Shown here one piece after another: positions 60,701-64,000 of a stretch of DNA of 64,000 nt; position 1 is the first letter of the stretch, and every line of letters begins with the position of its first letter. The DNA comes from Liriodendron chinense (lineage: Eukaryota > Streptophyta > Magnoliopsida > Magnoliales > Magnoliaceae): the NCBI GenBank assembly GCA_003013855.2, contig ML058494.1, forward strand, positions 434,001 through 498,000, given 5' to 3'. A program made the translations under genes and the position numbers. The notes beneath the pieces are model-generated. The model did not search any database, had not been told where the DNA came from, and worked only from the letters and a program-made list of their open reading frames with translations.

Positions 60701-63700
60701 ACAACATTCTCATAAAAGAATGGTCCGATACACCATTGTATTCATGGTCAAAACACAAAAAAAAAATGATAGATTCGTGAATATCTCATTTTTTTCCTAT
60801 TTTCCTGATACGTTTTCATATTTTTTTTGCTTCAAAAAAAAAAAACTTCTGACCGATATGAACTGTTATGGACTGATACGGCCCCGATTCCGATATGCGA
60901 CGCCGTATCGTATTATTTTTCCACAGGGCTGATACGGCAGCCGATACCGTCATTCAGAACCATGCTTGTATCACTCTATATCGGCCTGTTTCAGGCCAAT
61001 ACTGGCAGTTTTGGATGATACTTCCACCATGTTAGAAAGTGAATTGAAAGAGAATGAAAGGGAAGGAAAAATGGGAGGAGAGAGACTTCATCCTACTCTC
61101 TTAGGCTCCGTTCTTATTATTATATTGCCATTAGTAGAAGTTACAATAAAAGCCAACTACTTCCTCTCTTTTTTATTTTTTTATTATAACAGTTAACTAC
61201 TGTTGCAAGAATAATAAGACAAGTACAAAGTTCAGATGCCCTTGGTATGGGATGCCACTTTTGTACAAAATAAAATACTACAGCTACTACTTTATCTATA
61301 CCATGACAATCTATATGTGCATATACATGTTTGCACCAGGGTTGACAAACTTGGTACTTGGACACATCTCGGTTGAGCTATAGAATTTGACTCAGTTGAG
61401 TCAACACAGTGACTCAGGGTAGCCATGTTTTGTAGAATTGGACCACATTTTCCCTATCCAATGATCCAAACGATTGTCCACTACCATCAATACCATTGAT
61501 ATGATGGGCCTTGTTGTGATGGCTGTATAAATAGTCAATAGCCCAATTTTAACCAACAAATGTCCAATGATCAGAGGTTAGAATGGTCGAATATATCTGA
61601 TTTTGGGATGATGACTTCATCTATGGTGGGACCAACAAATTGGATAGCATAATTTAAGTCAATGTTTGCCACATATACAATTTATGAATTAAACTCTAGT
61701 GACAGTTCACCACCATCTCGTAATAGTTCACTTCCTCAGCTATCCAGACCGTCCAAATTGGGGGTACTATGGATAAAGCATGTTTAAATCCACACTAACA
61801 AGAATCCTAGCTACCTAATTGGTGGCTATCAAATGGATAGAAGTAAAATAGTGATTGATCCAAATTACAAGGGAAAAATAAGATGCATACTATTATCCTC
61901 CCCCTTTTAGTTATTATTATTATTATTATTATTACTGCTGCTGCTGCTGCTCTGCTGCTTTGTTTTTGTTTTTGACTTCTGTTATTCTCCATCCACAATT
62001 AGGTCTACAATTTGGGCGATCTAGAATGCCGTGGGACTATACCATGTGTGATGTTGAAGAGTCGCCGCCATTTTAAAATGGTGAACCCATATGCATTAAG
62101 TGTCTGCTTAAGCACTCTTTACGCCCCTTTTTGTGGAGTTATTTGATACTTTGGAAGAGTACGATGGCTGATACTCAGGCTCTAAAAAATTATACACATG
62201 CGATACATTGACTCCAAAAAAAAAAAAAAAAAAGACCAAATTGGAAGCCAACGGTTTATGGATCATATTCCAAGAATTTGATTGGTTGAACAATCCAATT
62301 TGGTTAACGGAAATTTGTTTGTTTGTAATTAGGCCACTGGATATTTTTAATTTTTAACAGTCTATACCAATTGGACATTTTAGTAATAGGATCGGTACAG
62401 TCATTAGTTTACTGTCCAAGTTGTCTACCACAATTTGGACGATTTAATTTGAGTTACTACTGTGCCATGTGCACAGTTTCTTAGTGAATGTGTATCAAGC
62501 ATGACAATCTGCCAGTGTACCTGTTCTTCACTCATTTTTTTAGGGTTGGAATTGGATGCATACCATCGCAGGTTGAGACTCAGAGCCAAATACAAAAGCG
62601 GCTGCAACATCTCTGAAAAGTAGGCAAAAAGAAGAAAAAGAAGGTGAAGAAGAAAGAAGGTAGAAGGAGGAAGAAAGACGAACGAAGAATGAAGTAGGAA
62701 GCGGCGTACATGAACCGGCCGTGTTTAGTGACTTGTCAAAGTTACCAATTCATGGAATGACTCGGGAAAACTTGTCTGATTCGTGTGCCTTTCTACTCCC
62801 ACTGAGTCTGCACAATTTTTTTCATCATTGGGGCATAAAAACAGGGTCAACACGTGCTCAAGTCAACTTGCCGAGTCAATCAAGGGTGGCAATGAATGAG
62901 CTCTGGCTATCAAGCTATATTACCTCATTGGGTTGGTATATCTGGACTCAATTTCTAAAGAGGGTATGACAGAAATTGGTTGCAACTATTTAAGTGTAAA
63001 AATATTTCCACCAGCGTAAAAATAAGTCACTTTAAAAGCTATCTGAGCTTGGACCCTGGGTAGGTTTCTCGGGTTCAAACCGTCCTTGGGGGACAAAAAC
63101 CAGATCCCTATTCGGAGTTTCCAAGTAGCCAAATTGGGTAGTCTTAGTCTTTCAATGGATCTTAGTATCATAGAAAACATGGACTAACATTTGTTTGTAG
63201 ACATCTATGTACATCTTCTATTATTGTGTTCTTGCTTTATATGCCATTTAGACATTTGTATCAAGAGTGACCCTAGACCATGCAAATGAGTTCTAGCAGA
63301 CACTTGGAGAGTCCAAAACATCAATATGAGCACTCCAAGTGAGGGCTTGCTTGTGAGAACCATCCATTTTCATTGTCCAGTTAGAATACTCTGAAGTGAT
63401 TCTTGAGAGACAATTAATGCACCATGTCTGTCTGTCTGAATGCATTATCAGCTCTTGATTCACTCATACCATATCAAGACCATATGATTTTTTCTTCATT
63501 CTTGTACACACACACATCCACACCCACACCCACACACATGAGTGGGTCATTATTATTACTGCGTAAGCTCCTATTCCAACACCTACCTGCATGCATGTAC
63601 ATGTTTCTATACTTTTCATCAATCCCCGTCCCATCTTTGCTGACAATTATTCCCATTTATGCTGCAGTTCTTCATCATATTGTCTTGCACCATTGCGATA

Positions 63701-63997
63701 GGAACCAATCTTAGCCAATTCATCTGCATCAGCAGATTCACCGCTGTTTCTTTCCAAGTTCTAGGCCACATGAAGACAATACTTGTGCTTATCTTGGGAT
63801 TCTTCTTCTTTGGAAAAGAGGGTCTCAATCTACAAGTAGTCCTGGGCATGGTTTTAGCAGTGGTGGGGATGATCTGGTACGGAAATGCCTCGTCAAAGCC
63901 TGGAGGAAAGGAGCGCAGGAGCTATTCGATACTGAATGACAGATCCCAAAAACATGATGGGCTGTCAGAATCCGACGAGCTCGATGAGAAGGTCTAG
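30836..63997 (+). CDS. URGT5/6-like: UDP-rhamnose/UDP-galactose transporter, five exons (gene span)
   Basis: The exons 30836-30965, 52949-53133, 53488-53688, 53827-53988 and 63668-63997 join to 1,008 bp, encoding 335 residues plus TAG; every intron is GT-AG. The protein is an all-helical drug/metabolite-type nucleotide-sugar transporter with about ten membrane segments. Landmarks are ALDVASWMFNVVTSVGV, TLTGLHFATTTL, MWNSVGFYQ, AKLSMIPVSC, SFNLLGHTAP, and SFQVLGHMKT at about residues 255-264, followed by a charged C-terminal tail. From memory the sequence and length match the Arabidopsis URGT5/URGT6 pair, which exchange UDP-rhamnose or UDP-galactose for UMP in the Golgi for pectin and other wall glycans. 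Substrate is inferred from family. The frame is undamaged and appears functional. Introns 1 and 4 are packed with transposons. Confidence 0.93.
30966..32385 (+). other. Start of intron 1, unassigned part
   Basis: Plus-strand open frames at 31366-31824 and 31782-32069 show no domain I recognise, and there is an A-run at about 31278-31295. No repeat border is visible, so this may be original intron or an old retro-insert. Confidence 0.35.
32386..33250. mobile_element. 865-bp hAT-like element with TIRs and near-perfect 8-bp TSD
   Basis: The left end is CAATGTTCGCAGTATC; the reverse complement of the right end is CCAGTGATTGCAGTATC, offset by one base. It is flanked by GTTGGTAT (32378-32385) and GTTAGTAT (33251-33258), one mismatch. 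Both ends are dense in GATATCGG/CGATAC words. It has no coding potential of its own. The middle is AT-rich. Confidence 0.78.
33251..33489 (+). mobile_element. LINE-derived fragment between two hAT-like insertions
   Basis: The text through GGACACATGATGTTCTGTC, GAGATCGGGACGTGGAAGCC and AATTGGTGATTTTCTGTTAA parallels 34440-34620, which reads as LINE C-terminal coding sequence. Low protein content remains. Confidence 0.5.
33490..34322. mobile_element. 833-bp hAT-like element with 16-bp TIRs
   Basis: The left end is CAGTGTTCGAAGTATC and the right end is GATACTTCGAACACTA, perfect complements except the outermost base. Flanks are GGTAGCAA (33482-33489) and GGTAGCAG (34323-34330), 7 of 8 identical. 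The interior repeats GTATCGGCGATGTATCG and similar words. A second member of the family of 32386-33250, in the same intron. Confidence 0.85.
34380..35450 (+). pseudogene. LINE 3' fragment: zinc-binding and RNase H-like parts
   Basis: The plus strand reads WEPIGLISVKSFEVHL, then INHLFVAPFSLEVWWHL, the usual zinc-binding RT tail (HLF..C.FA.EVW) with the cysteine lost. Near 35151-35220 it reads LWKINFDGTS, the start of a LINE RNase H domain. The frame is broken by stops. Within it are a run of C (about 34909-34932) and an A-run at about 35129-35141. Confidence 0.65.
34909..34932. repeat. C homopolymer, about 23 bases
   Basis: Follows CCTCCCTCCTCCA and precedes TCGATATTAGCC. It lies in the LINE fragment and is not part of the L1 LTR family. 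Confidence 0.85.
35451..35486. repeat. (GA)n microsatellite
   Basis: About 18 units between two tail-to-tail LINE fragments. Confidence 0.92.
35487..37681 (-). pseudogene. LINE fragment on the minus strand, split by a solo LTR
   Basis: On the minus strand from 37681 downward it reads ALIEATFPKMLVYVISL, then VLERFEKLRRDFFWKG and NWGEVCKP, the thumb end of a LINE RT. At 36916-36716 it reads KRVLTTDNLKR and SIDHLFIHYFAREVWDY, the zinc-binding RT tail. It is interrupted by the LTR at 35615-36534 and continues to about 35487. Frames are broken. Its upstream RT part is missing beyond 37681, where a hAT element begins. Confidence 0.75.
35615..36534 (-). mobile_element. 920-bp solo LTR (family L2), perfect 5-bp TSD
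   Basis: In minus orientation it starts TGATGCGGACACAAG and ends GGGCATCCTATGTCA. It is flanked by AAAGC on both sides (35610-35614, 36535-36539). The 3' part is close to 12957-13930 (TTTCCGCTGAATTATATGTG; GATCGGGAGGTTCCATCCCT). Upstream of the TATTTAAG box (about 36168-36160) are two copies of the near-palindrome TCGGGTGCCCGAAGAC (36262-36277, 36312-36327) which the 12957 copy lacks. Confidence 0.87.
37682..39402 (-). mobile_element. hAT element with CATATG-rich end and decayed transposase
   Basis: The left end CAATGTTGTTAAATTGCATA resembles the CAATGTTCGCAGTATC end at 32386 and is followed to about 37773 by CATATGTGATC/GATCACACG words in both orientations. The minus strand encodes a hAT transposase remnant: 39402-38986 has KKPPMSYIYDVMERARNTII, DKRWENQMSSPLYSTAYKLN and VIRHRTMKLPS; about 38960-38830 reads a broken DPALNKLAMKIL block; 38602-38360 has DPICPDDLDADREWL. 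The order fits DUF659-type hAT transposases. The right TIR and target duplication were not found. Confidence 0.68.
39405..39455. repeat. Short tandem duplication (about 25 bp)
   Basis: TACACCCACTAGGGGTTCCA followed by ATGA occurs twice in a row with one mismatch. Confidence 0.7.
39490..40214 (+). pseudogene. LINE endonuclease end, left part of a split LINE
   Basis: The plus strand reads LDRFLVSLNWLD, then LPRLVSNHCPIILE and DPRPFRFELAWLEVEGF, the C-terminal end of the plant LINE APE-type endonuclease. The LINE is broken at 40214 by the chromovirus and resumes at 50141. Its 5' end is truncated or lost; the start is approximate. Confidence 0.78.
40215..41066 (-). repeat. 3' LTR of the chromovirus
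   Basis: Minus-strand start TGACGTGGACATCACAC and end GGCCGTCTTGCATCA. TATTTAAG box at about 40772-40765; upstream of it two TCGGTCGACCGAAG-type words (40862-40876, 40884-40897). It lacks 50 bp present in the 5' LTR (49971-50020). Confidence 0.9.
40985..41495 (-). pseudogene. Integrase tail and chromodomain, reading into the 3' LTR
   Basis: The frame 41434-40985 has FNVEDLVPC (end of integrase), then a chromodomain: IVDEEIISTRDGGFQRYLIK followed by WKN and CTWIAKTELQQLDPDLLERH. It then reads S-S-S-T-Q-S-R-G-V through the polypurine tract (CGAGGGGAGT on the minus strand) and 27 codons into the LTR. A 58-bp tandem duplication at about 41399-41490 repeats the MIELPPSMGINS segment and shifts the frame. 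Confidence 0.83.
41552..42693 (-). pseudogene. Integrase of the chromovirus
   Basis: The 42693-41782 frame holds the zinc finger (HLGGVAGHFGRDKT ... CHTCQ) and the catalytic core with the Asp of ISMDFVLRLP, the Asp of IVSDRDVRF and the Glu of TDGQTEVVN, so the D-D-E triad is intact. A stop near 41782 splits off the following segment (41782-41552). The start of the open frame (KHKARVENKPADALSRR) is the end of RNase H/connection region. Confidence 0.87.
42709..43266 (-). pseudogene. RT connection and RNase H of the chromovirus, active site changed
   Basis: The frame covers the RT connection (VEWPKPKNIHEVQSFHGLAT, FYRRFI) and RNase H. The first catalytic block reads VACYASGVGIG, where the family normally has C-D-A-S, so the catalytic aspartate is replaced by tyrosine. 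The later DKEFYAVVQSL and LFSDHEALRYL blocks are intact. Confidence 0.83.
43304..43951 (-). pseudogene. Reverse transcriptase of the chromovirus, YFND active site
   Basis: The part from 43951 to 43781 carries FPNDLPDELPRMR and QHAINLVPGSTLPNP; a single in-frame TAG at 43781 separates it from 43774-43304, which has WRICVDSRAINKITVKYRFP, FFIIDLKSGYHQIRI and MPFGLTNAPSTFMRVM. The catalytic box reads VVYFNDILIYS where YFDD is expected: one aspartate codon is AAT. A frameshift near 43290 leads into the next block. RT upstream of 43951 is cut by the solo LTR. Confidence 0.86.
44279..44526 (+). promoter_or_regulatory. U3 array of nine TTCCGATCAATCGGAA words in LTR copy B
   Basis: Copies begin at 44279, 44299, 44331, 44384, 44407, 44427, 44471, 44492 and 44512, with one to a few changes each. 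The word is a near-perfect palindrome around CA. The array ends 42 bp before TATA, as the unrelated array of copy A ends 41 bp before its TATA. Enhancer-like function is inferred only from place and repetition. Confidence 0.8.
45131..45303 (+). repeat. Downstream repeat module of LTR copy B
   Basis: Four copies of GGTTCGGTTGTAGGACCTTG or close variants at about 45131, 45212, 45241 and 45284. It occupies the place held in copy A by the GGCCTGTTTGTCGGGCC module. Confidence 0.78.
45908..45923 (+). repeat. Homopolymer of 16 C in LTR copy B
   Basis: Aligned with the 29-C run of copy A, between GTAATTA and TAGGACTTAGCC. Confidence 0.9.
46042..47007 (-). pseudogene. Protease region of the chromovirus with 284-bp duplication
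   Basis: On the minus strand it reads CKVIVDSGSFQNVIS, a retropepsin-like D-S-G active site, then IILGRPWLFDKDV, the second block, and the ISPLPPES tail. A direct duplication (about 46302-46582 and 46586-46866, period 284 bp) makes both blocks occur twice. The copies look identical by eye. Because 284 is not a multiple of three, the frame is lost. Confidence 0.84.
47080..47160 (-). pseudogene. Gag zinc knuckle with an internal 18-bp duplication
   Basis: The minus strand reads CYECGNLGHISSLGHISSQC. The expected CCHC finger (C-x2-C-x4-H-x4-C) is stretched by a second copy of the six codons around LGHISS, from a tandem repeat of ACTTGAAATGTGACCAAG on the plus strand. Confidence 0.8.
47488..48176 (-). 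pseudogene. Gag of the chromovirus
   Basis: A start at 48176 opens the frame MPTRTGRGFGLQP and a coiled-coil-like segment (LSKQLAQLMQKITSMEAAHK), then KVEAPSFDGCLDPKAF, the usual beginning of the gag core. A frameshift near 47700 leads into CFAKMKLVGQAKLFW and KEKYLPLSYRQKL, then LRQGSMSSADYIA. Start 220 bp after the 5' LTR. The remainder to the zinc knuckle (47487-47161) is in broken frames. Confidence 0.82.
48177..48395 (-). other. Leader between 5' LTR and gag
   Basis: No standard TGGTATCAGAGC-type primer site is seen next to the LTR edge at 48396; the minus strand reads AATTTGTATAAGAGAATAGG there. The primer is unknown. Confidence 0.4.
48396..50140 (-). repeat. 5' LTR of the chromovirus, interrupted
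   Basis: It aligns with the 3' LTR at both ends: GATGCAGGACGGCCTAATTT on the left (plus strand), TGATGTCTGCATCA on the right. It is interrupted by another LTR at 48855-49845, together with loss of about 75 bp of its own sequence. It lacks about 58 bp present at 40318-40376 in the other LTR, and carries four CTTCGGTCGACCGAAG-type words where the 3' LTR has two. Confidence 0.88.
48855..49845 (+). mobile_element. LTR of family L2 nested in the chromovirus 5' LTR
   Basis: It is close to 12957-13930 over its length: start TGTTGTGAACATCAGG, words GATCGGACCGTTGG at about 49050 and 49079, (TC)n at 49358-49396, GATCGGGAGGTTCTATCCCT, end GGGCGTCC without the terminal TGCATCA. It is in the opposite orientation to its host LTR. 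No target duplication; the right junction coincides with a deletion of host LTR text. Confidence 0.8.
50141..52447 (+). pseudogene. LINE reverse transcriptase to poly(A), right part of the split LINE
   Basis: It continues from 40214. The RT reads KALGLDGFPIAFFQKIW, ISLLGGPFKILAKILASKF, QGAFVKGRQI and CKLDIEKAYDYVNWGF (motif A intact); further on SSYLFVVVMEAFGR and ISHVQYVTFM, where the Y-A-D-D box is lost. SVGGQLTLIKLTMSNLKIYF and the zinc-binding tail (about 51790-52100) follow. The end is a T-rich trailer and an A15 run at about 52433-52447. Stops in several places. No target duplication was found. Confidence 0.85.
52448..52948 (+). other. End of intron 1
   Basis: A T-rich (TTTTTTTTCT)n stretch at about 52657-52690 and the polypyrimidine/acceptor region of exon 2 (GAAATTTCCTGCAG). 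No insertion recognised. Confidence 0.6.
52949..53133 (+). CDS. URGT5/6-like: URGT-like gene, exon 2
   Basis: Acceptor TCCTGCAG at 52941-52948. The exon completes the split alanine codon and encodes residues 44-105 (ATTLTGLHFATTT to MWNSVGFYQ), two to three membrane helices. Donor CAG|GTATGT. It lies 21,983 bp from exon 1. Confidence 0.92.
53134..53487 (+). other. Intron 2 of the URGT-like gene
   Basis: A 354-bp phase-0 intron, GTATGT to TGACCAG. AT-rich, no insertions recognised. Confidence 0.9.
53488..53688 (+). CDS. URGT5/6-like: URGT-like gene, exon 3
   Basis: Residues 106-172, starting IAKLSMIPVSC and ending WSTSLQQY. It includes the conserved AVCTVTDVSVNPRGF turn between helices. Donor TAT|GTAAGT, a strong plant consensus. 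Phase 0 on both sides. Confidence 0.93.
53827..53988 (+). CDS. URGT5/6-like: URGT-like gene, exon 4
   Basis: Residues 173-226, YVHLLQRKYSLSSFNLLGHT and onward to DRYDYNVTAL. Acceptor TTTGCAG, donor CTG|GTGAGT. Intron 3 before it is only 138 bp (53689-53826). Phase 0. Confidence 0.93.
53989..54538 (+). other. Start of intron 4
   Basis: AT-rich text with GAATTTTGAATTTTGAA runs, a T-run near 54290-54306 and GATGATG-type simple repeats (54360-54540). No gene. Confidence 0.5.
54680..54749. repeat. (CT)n microsatellite, about 35 units
   Basis: Uninterrupted CT run inside the left LTR of the intron 4 element. The other LTR has only a short CT tract at the matching place. Confidence 0.95.
55290..56673. 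mobile_element. hAT-like element with GTAGCATATGCTAC-type words
   Basis: The left end is CAGTGTTTTGAATAGC; the right end is ACTATTTAAAACAC, roughly its complement. Both ends are rich in TAGCGTATGCTATA words. The interior contains a MITE-like block (about 56140-56470, GTTTTCTATGGT) and no clear ORF. A matching target duplication was not found. Confidence 0.6.
56991..57480 (-). other. Unrecognised minus-strand coding-like segment
   Basis: Frames contain repeated EVVYD segments (EVVYDREVEVVYD) caused by a local duplication of CTATCATACACCACCTC at about 57113, 57136 and 57232. It may be the remains of the gag-pol of the surrounding element. No domain recognised. Confidence 0.35.
57961..58295 (+). 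mobile_element. 335-bp 5'-truncated LINE with perfect 14-bp TSD
   Basis: The insert encodes SLFGGLWYIWKAHSRRCFNN and DEIICLVKYAVF, the end of a plant LINE ORF2, then a short trailer with AATAAAATTTC and an A-run. It is flanked by AAATTGAGTGACAA (57947-57960 and 58296-58309). Confidence 0.88.
58904..59521. mobile_element. hAT-like element splitting the right LTR
   Basis: Left end AAGTGTTTTAAATAGC; reverse complement of the right end CAGTATTTTAAATAGC. CTTCTAA occurs at both junctions, consistent with a target duplication, though offset by a base or two from the TIRs. The interior repeats GCTACATAGCCTACGCT/ATGCTAATTTACATAC. It is related by TIR and words to 55290-56673. Confidence 0.72.
59713..60110. 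mobile_element. MITE with CACACGTGTG tips
   Basis: The left side has AGCACACACGTGTGCACAAT and AAAGCTCGTGTACCTGCTAC; the right side has GTACATGTGCTTTATTGCAC and ATACGTGTGGGCTTAGC. It looks like inverted halves around CACCATGTGGGACC. Borders approximate. Confidence 0.5.
60147..60964. mobile_element. hAT-like element with GTATCGGCCGATAC words
   Basis: Left end CAAGGTTTTATCAAGTATTG; reverse complement of the right end CATGGTTCTGAATGACGG. Both ends carry many GTATCGGCCGATACG words. The middle (60370-60840) is AT-rich with short frames only. No matching target duplication was found. Confidence 0.6.
60965..63667 (+). other. Rest of intron 4
   Basis: No gene recognised. MITE-like text with GGACCACATTTTCC and GATGGGCCTTGTTGTG at about 61400-61800, an (ATT)n(GCT)n tract at 61911-61945, an A-run at 62217-62234, purine-rich (GAAGAAAGAAGG)-type text at 62620-62700, and a (CA)n tract at about 63508-63538. 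The acceptor of exon 5 ends at 63667. Confidence 0.45.
63668..63997 (+). CDS. URGT5/6-like: URGT-like gene, exon 5 and stop
   Basis: Residues 227-335 and TAG. Acceptor TATGCTGCAG. It encodes the last membrane helices (FFIILSCTIAIGTNLSQFIC, VLGHMKTILVLILGFFFF, MVLAVVGMIWYGNASS) and a hydrophilic, cytosol-facing tail rich in K, S, D and E. It is 9,679 bp from exon 4. Confidence 0.93.
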   Translation, partial: FFIILSCTIAIGTNLSQFICISRFTAVSFQVLGHMKTILVLILGFFFFGKEGLNLQVVLGMVLAVVGMIWYGNASSKPGGKERRSYSILNDRSQKHDGLSESDELDEKV

Positions 63998-64000
63998 AGA

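Overview
This is nuclear DNA of a flowering plant. It holds one intact host gene with GT-AG introns, embedded in LTR retrotransposons, plant LINEs, hAT-type DNA transposons and foldback MITEs. The MITEs are full of words such as ATGGTGGGCCCAC, which I loosely associate with magnoliid genomes (low confidence). I see no tRNA, rRNA or CRISPR.

Host gene: a five-exon, plus-strand gene runs from the ATG at 30836 to the TAG at 63997. The exons join in frame into a 335-residue Golgi-type nucleotide-sugar transporter of the UDP-rhamnose/UDP-galactose transporter (URGT) group, most like Arabidopsis URGT5/URGT6. Introns 1 (21,983 bp) and 4 (9,679 bp) carry most of the repeats in the right half of the window; introns 2 and 3 are short.

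Left part, 1-30800: a truncated minus-strand Ty3/gypsy element of the Tat lineage (two RNase H domains and a remnant ORF antisense to pol), a decayed RICESLEEPER-like hAT transposase, several foldback MITEs, three solo LTRs with perfect 5-bp target duplications (12957-13930, 15536-18300, 22580-24590), a gypsy 3' fragment, and a 34-bp minisatellite holding a 470-bp hAT-like element with a perfect 8-bp target duplication.

Intron 1: two hAT-like elements (32386-33250, 33490-34322), LINE fragments, a solo LTR (35615-36534), a decayed hAT transposase, and a LINE split by a complete chromovirus (40215-50140, target duplication CCTAA). The chromovirus holds a 2-kb solo LTR in pol and a related LTR inside its own 5' LTR. 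Intron 4: an LTR-bounded element of unrecognised coding content, a 335-bp LINE with a 14-bp target duplication, and hAT-like elements.

Main unexplained pattern: two copies of one 2-kb LTR family (22580-24590 and 43952-46009) share termini, TATA region and downstream sequence. Just upstream of the TATA box, however, one has eight copies of GGGCGCCCGACC and the other nine of TTCCGATCAATCGGAA, ending 41 and 42 bp before TATA. A second LTR family shows the same exchange of words, and short-TIR hAT-like elements show a similar diversity of self-complementary words near their ends. I read this as fast-turnover, self-complementary repeat modules in element control regions.
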